A stretch of DNA of 64,000 nucleotides from RHLJ01 sp965222205 (lineage in GTDB: Bacteria > Bacteroidota > Rhodothermia > Balneolales > Balneolaceae). Below are positions 40,622 through 50,012 of this stretch, one piece after another; positions within the stretch are counted from its first letter, which is position 1, and each line of letters starts with the position of its first letter. Under the pieces are notes generated by a model. The model saw nothing but the letters and a program-made list of their open reading frames with translations. It had not been told where the DNA came from and made no database searches. The position numbers and the translations under genes were made by a program. The DNA lies in contig OZ244932.1 in assembly GCA_965222205.1 (NCBI GenBank), positions 806,001 to 870,000 of the forward strand, in the 5' to 3' direction.

Positions 40622-41262
40622 ATCAATTTCAGCCTAATACTCAATTCTCGATATTTCCACCGGCTATCAAATATCTCCTTATAGCTAACGGTATCATCTT
40701 TCTTATCACCAAAAGTATGTTTACAGGTGGCTGGACTCCGATTGGTGAAATCGTTGCCCAATACTTTGCGTTATGGTCTTTAGGAGGAGGGAGTTCATTA
40801 CCCTCGTTTATGCCTTGGCAGTTGGTTACTTATATGTTTCTACATGCCGACTTAAGTCATATTTTCTTTAATCTTTTTGCCCTTTGGATCTTTGGGCAAG
40901 CTATAGAGAACCTCTGGGGAACCCGCCGTTTTGTGATCTATTATCTCCTGACAGGAATTGGTGCTGCGATTATTCATATGACGGTGGGCGGATACTTTAC
41001 CTACACCATTGGAGCTTCAGGTGCGGTATTTGGAATTCTTCTCGCTTTTGGAATGATGTTTCCCAATCAATATATCATACTACTATTCCCGCCTATTCCT
41101 ATTAAAGCAAAATACTTTGTGGGAATTTATGGGGCTTTTGAATTGTTTTCCGGGTTGTCTCGATCAGACAGTGGGGTAGCTCATTTTGCTCACTTAGGCG
41201 GTTTGGTTGTTGGATTTATATTGATCAAGCTTTGGAAGATTAAAAAACCCTATGATAATTAA
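40618..41262 (+). CDS. Rhomboid intramembrane serine protease 1
   Basis: A 214-residue, six-helix membrane protease. The catalytic serine lies in GASGAVFG (S134) and its histidine in AHFAHLGG (H191); the oxyanion helper HADLSHIFFN (H76, H81) is intact. It should cleave single-pass membrane proteins. The start is a TTG overlapping the upstream TGA (TTGA); no ATG occurs before MFTGGW well into the first helix. It is followed after 7 bp by a second rhomboid. Confidence 0.92.
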   Translation: MNQFQPNTQFSIFPPAIKYLLIANGIIFLITKSMFTGGWTPIGEIVAQYFALWSLGGGSSLPSFMPWQLVTYMFLHADLSHIFFNLFALWIFGQAIENLWGTRRFVIYYLLTGIGAAIIHMTVGGYFTYTIGASGAVFGILLAFGMMFPNQYIILLFPPIPIKAKYFVGIYGAFELFSGLSRSDSGVAHFAHLGGLVVGFILIKLWKIKKPYDN

Positions 41263-41269
41263 GTAGAAG

Positions 41270-42130
41270 ATGGCAACTAATTCATTTGGATATTCGGTGA
41301 AGAGGGGATTCGCGGCAATGCCGGATGCATTACGTGCAATTATTCTGCTTAATGCAGCAACATTCGTAGCTCAATTCATATTCTTCGCATTCTTTGGAAT
41401 AGATCTTTCTACTTATCTTGGTCTTAATACCAATATAGTTGTTACCATCACCCAGCCATGGAGGATTGTTACCTACATGTTTCTCCACTCGATGGGGAAT
41501 CTGTTCCATTTTATTTTCAATATGCTTTGGTTATGGTGGATGGGACGTCCTGTCGAAGAACGACTTGGTCCGCGTAGTTTCCTTACTATTTATTTTGGTG
41601 CCGGGTTAGCTGGTGCATTGGTAGACGTTGCTTTAAGCTTTGCAGCAGGTACAACCTTAGTAATAGGTGCCTCTGGTGCTGTATTTGGTGTGATGGTGGC
41701 TTTCGCAATGCTTTTTCCCAGAACTCCGATTATGTTATTTCTTCTTCCTCCGATTGAAGCCAGATATGTAGTTGGTGGATTGATAGCTCTGGATATTATT
41801 TTTCTTAATAGTGGCGGGCAGGTTGCCCGATTGGTTCACTTGGGTGGAGCACTTGGTGGTTTTTTATTAATGCGTGCTCACAATAATGGATTCGATCTGA
41901 GCTTGATTCCGCGTTATTTTGAATATCTCTATAGAAAGTTTAAACCTTCAGGTACTCCAAAAGCCAGAAAAAGAAACAAAAATATGAGCATTGTGAGCGA
42001 TGCGGAAGTGATTGAAGAGGTAGATCAAAGTGAGTTAGACGAGATTTTAGAGAAAATATCCAAGAAGGGATACGATGCACTTTCCAAGGAAGAGAAAAAG
42101 AAACTATTTGAATTAAGTAAAAAAGATTAG
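41270..42130 (+). CDS. Rhomboid intramembrane serine protease 2 with cytoplasmic tail
   Basis: A 286-residue rhomboid with GASGAVFG (S136) and RLVHLGGALGG (H190). It also has HSMGNLFHFIFN in place of the oxyanion motif. After the last helix it has a charged tail ending LDEILEKISKKGYDALSKEEKKKLFELS, a motif common on Bacteroidetes rhomboids. It is divergent in sequence from rhomboid 1 and follows it directly, so the pair arose by an old duplication or by co-selection. Confidence 0.92.
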   Translation: MATNSFGYSVKRGFAAMPDALRAIILLNAATFVAQFIFFAFFGIDLSTYLGLNTNIVVTITQPWRIVTYMFLHSMGNLFHFIFNMLWLWWMGRPVEERLGPRSFLTIYFGAGLAGALVDVALSFAAGTTLVIGASGAVFGVMVAFAMLFPRTPIMLFLLPPIEARYVVGGLIALDIIFLNSGGQVARLVHLGGALGGFLLMRAHNNGFDLSLIPRYFEYLYRKFKPSGTPKARKRNKNMSIVSDAEVIEEVDQSELDEILEKISKKGYDALSKEEKKKLFELSKKD

Positions 42131-42137
42131 GGCAAAG

Positions 42138-43358
42138 ATGGCGGTAATTAAACGAAGAGATTCAATTCAGGTAATGGTTGGGGATGTACCTGTGGGAGGA
42201 AAGGCTCCAATTGTAGTTCAGTCGATGACCAATACCGATACAGCAGATATAGATGAAACCGTAGATCAGATTGATCATCTCCATCTCGCAGGTTCTGAAA
42301 TTGTCCGGATTACTGTTAATAATGATCAAGCAGCAAAAGCGGTACCACATATAAAGGAGAAACTGCTTAACCGTGGGGTTAATGTGCCCATTGTCGGGGA
42401 CTTTCATTACAACGGGCATGTTCTGCTTACAAAGTATCCCGATATGGCTGAGTCACTGGCAAAATTGAGGATTAATCCCGGGAATACAGGCACTAAAGCC
42501 AGAGATAAGAATTTTACTACTATTGTAGAGCAGGCTATCAAATATGATAAACCCGTTAGGATTGGGGTAAACTGGGGGTCTTTGGATCAACAGCTTCTTG
42601 CTCAGAAAATGGATACCAATAATCAGCTTTCATCTCCAAAATCGGCAAAAGAAGTAATGCTCGATACCATGGTAGAAAGTGCCAAACGCTCTTCAGCTTT
42701 GGCTGAAGATGTAGGGCTAGGTTCTGATAAGATCATCATAAGTTGCAAAATGTCGGGTGTGCAGGATGTGATTGAAGTTTACACTCGAATTGCGGAAGTA
42801 GTCCCTTATCCATTACATGTGGGCTTAACCGAAGCAGGAATGGGTATGAAAGGGATGGTAGCGAGTTCTACGGCTTTGTCTGTAATTCTGCAACGGGGAA
42901 TAGGCGATACCATCAGGGTTTCGCTAACCCCTCAACCGGGAGCAGATCGGGCTTTGGAAGTACAGGTAGCTCAGCAAGTTCTGCAGTCGTTGGGCATCAG
43001 AAGTTTTCTCCCTCAGGTAACTTCGTGCCCGGGTTGTGGTAGGACCAAAAGCACCTATTTTCAAGAATTAGCAGAGGAAATTCAGGATTATATCGTTGAA
43101 TCAATGCCTGTCTGGAGGGAAGTATATCCCGGAGTAGAAGAAATGGACGTGGCAGTAATGGGCTGTGTGGTAAACGGCCCAGGAGAATCAAGAGCCGCAA
43201 ATATTGGTATTTCTCTACCAGGTACATTCGAAGAACCCAAAGCTCCGGTTTATATTGATGGAGAGCATTCTACAACATTAAAGGGAGATCATATCGGGAA
43301 AGAATTCCGAAAAATTCTCAATGATTATATAGTAGAAAACTATAGCAGAAAAAATTAG
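42138..43358 (+). CDS. ispG: 4-hydroxy-3-methylbut-2-enyl-diphosphate synthase (IspG)
   Basis: A 406-residue enzyme of the MEP isoprenoid pathway. It has the N-terminal PIVVQSMTNTDTADID TIM-barrel start, RINPGNTG, GLTEAGMG and the C-terminal cluster ligands TSCPGCGRTKS (two Cys) plus a third in MGCVVNGPGE. The [4Fe-4S] enzyme converts MEcPP to HMBPP. Length is the normal bacterial form without the plant-type insert. It lies 7 bp after rhomboid 2, an operon-like position. Confidence 0.96.
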   Translation: MAVIKRRDSIQVMVGDVPVGGKAPIVVQSMTNTDTADIDETVDQIDHLHLAGSEIVRITVNNDQAAKAVPHIKEKLLNRGVNVPIVGDFHYNGHVLLTKYPDMAESLAKLRINPGNTGTKARDKNFTTIVEQAIKYDKPVRIGVNWGSLDQQLLAQKMDTNNQLSSPKSAKEVMLDTMVESAKRSSALAEDVGLGSDKIIISCKMSGVQDVIEVYTRIAEVVPYPLHVGLTEAGMGMKGMVASSTALSVILQRGIGDTIRVSLTPQPGADRALEVQVAQQVLQSLGIRSFLPQVTSCPGCGRTKSTYFQELAEEIQDYIVESMPVWREVYPGVEEMDVAVMGCVVNGPGESRAANIGISLPGTFEEPKAPVYIDGEHSTTLKGDHIGKEFRKILNDYIVENYSRKN

Positions 43359-43670
43359 ACTATTCTTGTAGAAGTATAGTACTTCAGCCTCCCGTCATGC
43401 GCATAAATTGCTCACTTTCACATTAAAATGTAACCCCTTACATTAAATAAATTCTTTTGATGTTTTCTGAATAAGTACTCAAAATGACTCATTGAAGAAA
43501 GGTATAAAGTATAATTAATTGTAATAATTTGTTTTATACCTATTCTATTAAAAATAAATGAAAAAAGGACTATTAATAATTTTTTAAAAAAAGCCCTTTT
43601 CTGGTTGAAAAAATGTAAGCGCTTTCATTATTTTAACTATGTAGTTTAATTATGAGTCACTATAAGCGAT
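43359..43670. other. Long leader/promoter region of the alpha-glucan operon
   Basis: These 312 bases contain no gene. They hold GAAGTA-TAG-TACTTC (43371-43385), a possible ispG terminator stem, an AGGTATAAA...TTTATACCT inverted repeat (43500-43541), AT-rich runs that suit a promoter, and the LacI-type operator at 43612-43629. Confidence 0.7.
43612..43629. promoter_or_regulatory. LacI-family operator upstream of the TonB receptor gene
   Basis: AATGTAAGC-GCTTTCATT is an 18-bp palindrome with 8 of 9 matching pairs and an AAGCGCTT core, the classic LacI/GalR-family site with central CG. It lies 42 bp before the receptor start. The LacI-family gene in the same locus at 53374 is the likely binder. 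Confidence 0.75.
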
Positions 43671-46355
43671 ATGAAATTAAAAGTTCTTCTCTCAGTCCTC
43701 ACACTAAGTTTGATAACTATTTCAGCTCAGGCCCAATATGGTAAAATCAGGGGAGTAGTAACCGATGCCGAAACCGGAGAAACAATTATTGGCGCAAGTG
43801 TCTTAATTGAAGGTACTACAAAAGGGGCTGCAACTAATATAGATGGTGAATATATCATCCTTGCAGTAACTCCTGGTTCAGTCTCACTTCGAATATCTTA
43901 TATCGGTTACAATACTACAGTAATAGAAGATGTGCGGATCAATATAGACCTTACAACACAAATTGACGTTCAACTTTCTCCGGAAACTGTTGAGGGTGAA
44001 GAAGTAGTAGTAGTAGCTCAAAGGGAGCTGGTTCGAAAAGATGTGACAGCAAGCCTTTCTTCTGTTGGGGCAGAAGAAATTGAAGCGATTCCGGTAGAAG
44101 ATTTTAGTGAAGTTGTGGAGCTTCAGGCAGGAGTAGTTGATGGGCACTTCAGAGGAGGGAGAACAGGCGAAGTAGGCTATTGGGTTGATGGTGTACCGGT
44201 GACAGATGCTTATGATGGAAGTTTATCTGCTGGTGTAGAGAATTCTTCGGTACAGGAAGTACAGGTAGTTACAGGTGCCTTTAGTGCAGAATATGGTCAG
44301 GCAATGAGTGGTATTGTAAACATTGTCACTAAAGACGGAGGTGACGAATTTACAGGTAGCGTTCACGCTTTTAGTGGTGATTACGTGTCTACCCGAGATG
44401 AAATATTTACTAACATTGATGATATCAATCCGGTTGCAGTTCGCAACTTGGAAGCAAGTTTGGGTGGACCAATCATTAAAGAAAAACTTTCGTTTTTTAG
44501 TTCTGTTCGTTATTTCAATAATGAAGGTTGGTTTTATGGTCAACAGCGGTTTACCAGAACCGATGTGGGAGTTAATGATCTGGGGCAAATCGCTCTGCTT
44601 GATACTACAGGTTCCGGAAATGGGGAATTTGTGAGTATGAATCCATTTAGTAAAATTAATGGGCAGTTGAAGCTTACATGGAATGTTGCCAGAGGATTTA
44701 AAATAGCTATTAATGGTATTTATGGGACAGATAATTCAGTATCGGGCTATGATCATACTAACAAGTTCTTGCCAAGTTTTGCACGAGATCAATTTTCCAC
44801 AAACAGAAGTTTCTATATAAAAGCAACTCATTTGCTTTCGAATACTACTTTTTACGATCTAAGCCTTTCTAACAGTTATAAGCAATTTGAATCTTATGTT
44901 TATGAAGATCCTTTTGATGACCGATACCTGCCAAATGATTATGCGGGAATTCGTGCGAGTAATGTAGTTTCAAATTTTAGAATTGGGGGAACAGATAATG
45001 GCAGATATGAAAGAGAAACTGATACTTATATTGCGAAATTTGATTTAACCAGCCAGGTTGATAATCAGAACCAGGTTAAAATGGGGGTTGAATTCCGGCA
45101 GCACAATTTAAAGGAGCAGAGTTTTACCTCTATTGTTATTGATGAAAACAGTGGAGTGGTAGGTTTATTTGATAATGGTTCTTTTGATGTAAATCCATTT
45201 GAATTTTCCGGGTATATCCAGGATAAAGTTGAAGTAGGTAATCTGATTATTAACGCAGGAGTTCGTTTCGACTATTTTGATGCAAACTTCAGAGTATTCA
45301 GAGACCCTACCGATCCTTCTGTTGTTTTCGCTGAGCAAAGATCTGATGATCTGAGTTTAGTTTTTGAAGATTCTGAGCCTACTTTTAAGTTTAGCCCTCG
45401 CTTGGGAATTGCGTTTCCTGTATCAGAAGGGGGTGTAGTTCACTTTTCGTATGGACACTTCTTCCAGATTCCAAACTTCTCGCTTTTATATCAAAACCCA
45501 TATTTCAGACTTAATAGCGGTGGTTCAGGGTTGATCGGCCTTCTGGGTAACTCAAACCTGAAGCCTCAAAAAACTGTGAATGGCGAGCTTGGTTACAAGC
45601 AGGAACTAAGTTCCAGTTCAGCTATTGAAGTAACAGCATTCTTCAGAGATATTCGGAATCTTGCCGGTACCGCAACTGACGCGATTGCAGTTCAGGGGAC
45701 TTCCGCCAGATACGGAATCATAACGAATTCAGATTTCGGTTTTATAAAAGGAGTAGTTTTAGCATTCGATCAGAGCTTCGGCCGCAGTATTTTTATGTCT
45801 GCTGATTATACTTTTCAGATTGCAGAAGGTAATGCTTCTGATCCCGCTCAGGCATATAATGCTGCAGCCGCAAAAACAGAATTAGAGAAAGTTATAGTCC
45901 CTCTTAACTGGGATCAATTACATACATTGAATGTTACCGGTTCATATAGAACAACTACTGGTTGGGGTGCAGCAGCTATTTTTACTTCAGGATCTGGTTT
46001 TCCTTATACCCCTGATTTCTCCAGTGTTACTACAAGTATTACTCCTCCTTCTGAGATTTCTCTGAACAGCTCAAGACGACCTTTTATCTATAATCTTGAT
46101 ATCAATGTAACTAAAGATATTGAGCTTCAGGGCTCTCAAAGCATTCAGATTTACGGAAGGGTGGATAACCTTCTTGATCGAGGAAACGAGCGGGGTGTTT
46201 TTGGAGACACGGGAAGAGCAACATACTCACTCTATAAAAATGAAGACGCAAAAACCTTTTTTGGAGACCAGTTCTTCCTCGATCAAAATTACATTCGTCC
46301 TGATTTTTATAACGAACCGAGAAGAGTTGTTTTCGGGTTCAGATACAGATTTTAA
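43671..46355 (+). CDS. TonB-dependent receptor (SusC-like, carbohydrate uptake)
   Basis: An 894-residue outer-membrane receptor with a signal peptide (LSVLTLSLITISAQAQ), a carboxypeptidase-regulatory-like domain (24-110, GKIRGVVTDAETGETIIGASV), a plug domain (about 120-225, with YWVDGVPVTDAYDGS and SGIVNIVTKDGGD) and a 22-strand barrel ending FGFRYRF. It should import a large ligand with TonB energy. It is somewhat shorter than typical SusC proteins. Being the first gene of a locus with GH13 enzymes and a LacI operator, it probably imports alpha-glucans. No SusD gene follows. Confidence 0.9.
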   Translation: MKLKVLLSVLTLSLITISAQAQYGKIRGVVTDAETGETIIGASVLIEGTTKGAATNIDGEYIILAVTPGSVSLRISYIGYNTTVIEDVRINIDLTTQIDVQLSPETVEGEEVVVVAQRELVRKDVTASLSSVGAEEIEAIPVEDFSEVVELQAGVVDGHFRGGRTGEVGYWVDGVPVTDAYDGSLSAGVENSSVQEVQVVTGAFSAEYGQAMSGIVNIVTKDGGDEFTGSVHAFSGDYVSTRDEIFTNIDDINPVAVRNLEASLGGPIIKEKLSFFSSVRYFNNEGWFYGQQRFTRTDVGVNDLGQIALLDTTGSGNGEFVSMNPFSKINGQLKLTWNVARGFKIAINGIYGTDNSVSGYDHTNKFLPSFARDQFSTNRSFYIKATHLLSNTTFYDLSLSNSYKQFESYVYEDPFDDRYLPNDYAGIRASNVVSNFRIGGTDNGRYERETDTYIAKFDLTSQVDNQNQVKMGVEFRQHNLKEQSFTSIVIDENSGVVGLFDNGSFDVNPFEFSGYIQDKVEVGNLIINAGVRFDYFDANFRVFRDPTDPSVVFAEQRSDDLSLVFEDSEPTFKFSPRLGIAFPVSEGGVVHFSYGHFFQIPNFSLLYQNPYFRLNSGGSGLIGLLGNSNLKPQKTVNGELGYKQELSSSSAIEVTAFFRDIRNLAGTATDAIAVQGTSARYGIITNSDFGFIKGVVLAFDQSFGRSIFMSADYTFQIAEGNASDPAQAYNAAAAKTELEKVIVPLNWDQLHTLNVTGSYRTTTGWGAAAIFTSGSGFPYTPDFSSVTTSITPPSEISLNSSRRPFIYNLDINVTKDIELQGSQSIQIYGRVDNLLDRGNERGVFGDTGRATYSLYKNEDAKTFFGDQFFLDQNYIRPDFYNEPRRVVFGFRYRF

Positions 46356-46382
46356 TATCAAAAAATTTAACAAAGCCTAACC

Positions 46383-49300
46383 ATGCTATTTAAAAAGCTT
46401 TTAAGCATTTGTATTATCTCATTTTTGGCTCAGGGAGCAGTTGTTATTGCGCAGCAGGCTTCTATTCCTGAGTTTTTAAGAGACCCACAATACCGATCAA
46501 GCAGGAACTTTGAAAAAAGTTCAACTTCTGATGGTAATCGGGTTCTCATTACTTTCTTTAACACCGGTCTTTTAGGTGGAGTAGGAGAAGCCAGGGGTGA
46601 ATGGCCAAGAGGCTCAGATGTTAACTACGTTGGTGATGTATCTCCTGTAATTGCACTGGAAGTTCCGGTTGATACAGATAATGATGGTGTAGCAGATACA
46701 TTAGTTCAACACACACTTACTAATCGAGGACCACGAGCTGGCCAGGGGCCAAGACCCGGTGAGACTGATTTCTGGGGATTTGAGCCAATGGGCGGGTTTG
46801 CAAATAATGATGGAATAAACGATCGTCCGGCAATCAGCACAGATCCATATACCTGGCCTGATAGGTGGCCAGATCAACCAGACTGGGTAGATCCTTCAGG
46901 CGAAACGGAATGGAATGGTTTTTTTGGACGTGATATTTTTAATGCCGATTTCGAAACTTATTTTTGGACTGACGATCACAACGATCGGTTTATGCAGGAG
47001 CGATACGGTTTCTTTCCTGATTCAACAGATGAAACCAGAAATGGACAAGGTCTTGCGATGGGGATTCGCGGTTTACAATGGAGCCAATTCCTTGCTCAGG
47101 ATGCTATGTTCTATATCTACGAGCTAACCAATACAAGCACTACTACATACCCCAGAGTATCCGTTGGACTCGCCGTAGGTACTGCAGCTGGAGAAAGTGG
47201 TATTAGCGGAAGTGGTGACACCCAGGATGACCTTGCCTTCTTTGATCAGGCGAACAGAATTGTGTATTCATGGGATGCTGATGCAACTAATGCGGATGGA
47301 AATGATGTAGGTTATGTTGGATATGCATTCATGGAAAGTCCTGGTGACCCAAATGATGGAATTGATAATGATGGCGATGGCGATCCTTCTGAACTTAATG
47401 TAGATGGGTTCCCATACGTAGATCCTGCACTAGCCGGGACAAATAATATCTTTCTAAGCGTAGATTTTGAGCCAAGAACTATCAACGAAGGCGATCCGAT
47501 TATACTTATTGATCAGCAAACTGGTGAGCGTTCCAAAGTTTTCATGCCAAATGGTCCACTAACCGTAGAATCGCAGGGCTATACGTATAATCTTACACCA
47601 GGTATTACTATTGAAGAATCGAAAGAAGAAATTCAGGGGCAAATTGATAGAATTACTGTAACTGAAAAAAATCTCATCGATGAAGATTTAGACGGAGTAA
47701 TTGATGAGGACGTATTCCTTCACTTCGAAAGACGTCAGCAGGCAATTACAGGTGAGGTAATTACACTCCCAGCTCTTAGATACATAAACTACGTTGGGTT
47801 TGCCAACGCCGTTGGCGAGGGTGACGGAACCAGGCAAGATTCAATCCAATTCGGCTTACTTAATAACATGATTGATGAGGCCGGAGATGACGGTATTGAT
47901 AATGATGGCGATTGGGATCCAATTACTAACGATGTTGGAGCTGATGGCCGGGCTGGTACTGGAGATGCTGGTGAGGGTGATGGTCGTCCAACAAATGGAG
48001 AGCCTAACTTTGATGCTCTCGATAAAGATGAAACGGATCAGGTAGGACTTTCCAGTTTCTATTACTTTACTCCTCCGGGAGCCGTGAGATTTAACGATGA
48101 TGCTCAGGTTTGGAGTGCAATGTCACCTGGATTTTTCACAACGAATAACGAGCTATCTCAGCAACAGGCTAATGGTGGTATTGATGGAGACTTTATTTTC
48201 AGCTCCGGGTATTTCCGGTTAGAACCTGGACAGACTCTGCGCTTCTCTCTTGCATTGGTATTTGGAGAAGATCTTGCAAACATCACAAACAATGTGAAGA
48301 CTATTCAGGAAATTTATGACCGGAACTATAACTTTGCACGTCCTCCGGAAAAGCCAACACTAAAAGCTGCTGTAGGTGATGAGAAAATTACTCTATACTG
48401 GAATAGTATTGCAGAGCAAAGTGAAGATCCGGTACTAGGTCAGGACTTTGAAGGCTATAAGATTTTCAAAAGTACAGATCCAAACTTCCTTGACCCGGAT
48501 AGAATTACGGATGCCTTCGGAAACGATGCGTTGTTAGAGCCAATAGCACAGTTTGATTTAGATAATGGAATAAATGGTCTTTGGCAGCCGGCAGAGGATA
48601 CATCATCAGCTATAGAAGATCCCTCATATATATACAATCCTGATCTTGCCGATCGGGTTAGAGGGGTTCCATTCTATCTTGGTGATGACAGCGGTCTTGC
48701 ACACTCTTTCGTAGACACAAATGTGGTGAACGGGCAAAAATATTATTACTCCCTCGTTAGCTATGACAGAGGTAGCATCGATTTCTATCCTGCTGAAAAT
48801 AATTTCTCAGTAACTGTACGAGAAGATGGATCAGTAATCACAGATATAAATGTGGTGGAAGTTGAACCAAATACTTCTGTACTGGGTTATCAAGCCGGGA
48901 ACATTGCCGGAGATATTACTCAAAACTCAGGTTCAGCAACCGGAGAGGTATTTGTTGAAGTACTGGATCCTCTTTTCTTAGGCGATAATACAGAATATGA
49001 AATCACTTTTGATGGAAGTGATAACCTTAGAGCATCAACTTACTCCGTATCGGCAGGAGGGAATGTTATTTTGGAAGATGCTGAAATAACAGACTCTGAA
49101 TCCAATATTTTTGATGGTATGCGGGTAGCTTTCCAAAATGATGCAAACCGTGTTGATGTTGATAATTCGTCATGGAATGAGCCTGAAGGTATGATCGAGG
49201 TACTGGTGCGGGAAGGGACATTAAGTAATAGTCCTTTCTGGCAGTTTGAAGGAATCAAAGCCCCGTATGATTATGAGGTTATTTTTTCCGATGAAATTAT

Positions 49301-50006
49301 TGCCACGTCATTAGATACTGTAAACGGAAGCGGATTTCAGGCACGGAATACTCCTTCAGTTCAAACATTTTTCAAGGTTCGAAATGCCACAAACGGTGTG
49401 GATGTTCCATTTGCCCTTGACGAAAGCCAGGGAACTGCTGATGGAAGACTGGGCGACAGAGAATTTGTTTATATCTATGATACCTTTGGTGATTCTCTCA
49501 ACATGACCTATGAATTCCGAATCAGATATGAGAGTGTAATTGGGCAGGGACGTGTTCCAACCGGAGATTTACCAACAGATGGAGATGTTTATACGATCAG
49601 AACGTATAAATCTTTCCGCTCGAATGACAGTTATGCATTCACTACTACCGCGTCTGATGTAGATGGAGATGTAGCCAAATCAGAGCTTGACCTGGTTCGG
49701 GTTGTACCAAATCCTTATGTGGCAGCAGCTAGTTGGGAGGGAAAACTTCCCCCAACCATTACAAGTGGTAGAGGAGAACGGAAGATTCAATTCCAGAATG
49801 TTCCTGCTGGTTCGGTAATTCGTATCTTTAGTGTAAGAGGAGACTTGGTTAGAGAATTAAGACACGAAACCACCATTGATCGCGGGTATGTGGATTGGGA
49901 TTTAAAAACAAGAGAAAACCTTGAAGTGTCTTACGGAGTGTACTATTACCATTTGGAAGCACCCGGAGTAGGAACAAAAACCGGAAAGATTGCACTTATC
50001 AAATAA
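46383..50006 (+). CDS. Large surface protein with Ca-type repeats and FN3-like domain
   Basis: A 1207-residue exported protein (signal ISFLAQGAVVIAQQ). It carries several calcium-loop-like motifs: DTDNDGVAD, GIDNDGDGDPSE, DEDLDGVIDED and GIDNDGDWDP. A fibronectin-III-like domain (KPTLKAAVGDEKITLYW, GYKIFKSTD) follows near the middle. It ends with a beta-rich domain (RVVPNPYVAAASW ... YGVYYYHLEAPGVGTKTGKIALIK) related to the type IX C-terminal signal. I recognise no enzyme domain. By position, just after the receptor, it may act as the surface glucan-binding partner that SusD provides elsewhere. Confidence 0.8.
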   Translation: MLFKKLLSICIISFLAQGAVVIAQQASIPEFLRDPQYRSSRNFEKSSTSDGNRVLITFFNTGLLGGVGEARGEWPRGSDVNYVGDVSPVIALEVPVDTDNDGVADTLVQHTLTNRGPRAGQGPRPGETDFWGFEPMGGFANNDGINDRPAISTDPYTWPDRWPDQPDWVDPSGETEWNGFFGRDIFNADFETYFWTDDHNDRFMQERYGFFPDSTDETRNGQGLAMGIRGLQWSQFLAQDAMFYIYELTNTSTTTYPRVSVGLAVGTAAGESGISGSGDTQDDLAFFDQANRIVYSWDADATNADGNDVGYVGYAFMESPGDPNDGIDNDGDGDPSELNVDGFPYVDPALAGTNNIFLSVDFEPRTINEGDPIILIDQQTGERSKVFMPNGPLTVESQGYTYNLTPGITIEESKEEIQGQIDRITVTEKNLIDEDLDGVIDEDVFLHFERRQQAITGEVITLPALRYINYVGFANAVGEGDGTRQDSIQFGLLNNMIDEAGDDGIDNDGDWDPITNDVGADGRAGTGDAGEGDGRPTNGEPNFDALDKDETDQVGLSSFYYFTPPGAVRFNDDAQVWSAMSPGFFTTNNELSQQQANGGIDGDFIFSSGYFRLEPGQTLRFSLALVFGEDLANITNNVKTIQEIYDRNYNFARPPEKPTLKAAVGDEKITLYWNSIAEQSEDPVLGQDFEGYKIFKSTDPNFLDPDRITDAFGNDALLEPIAQFDLDNGINGLWQPAEDTSSAIEDPSYIYNPDLADRVRGVPFYLGDDSGLAHSFVDTNVVNGQKYYYSLVSYDRGSIDFYPAENNFSVTVREDGSVITDINVVEVEPNTSVLGYQAGNIAGDITQNSGSATGEVFVEVLDPLFLGDNTEYEITFDGSDNLRASTYSVSAGGNVILEDAEITDSESNIFDGMRVAFQNDANRVDVDNSSWNEPEGMIEVLVREGTLSNSPFWQFEGIKAPYDYEVIFSDEIIATSLDTVNGSGFQARNTPSVQTFFKVRNATNGVDVPFALDESQGTADGRLGDREFVYIYDTFGDSLNMTYEFRIRYESVIGQGRVPTGDLPTDGDVYTIRTYKSFRSNDSYAFTTTASDVDGDVAKSELDLVRVVPNPYVAAASWEGKLPPTITSGRGERKIQFQNVPAGSVIRIFSVRGDLVRELRHETTIDRGYVDWDLKTRENLEVSYGVYYYHLEAPGVGTKTGKIALIK

Positions 50007-50012
50007 TCAGCT

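Noticed and set aside
43671..46355. SusCD pair
   Set aside because: The gene after the receptor is a 1207-residue Ca-repeat protein, not a SusD/RagB lipoprotein. It has no lipobox and no visible TPR-like helices.
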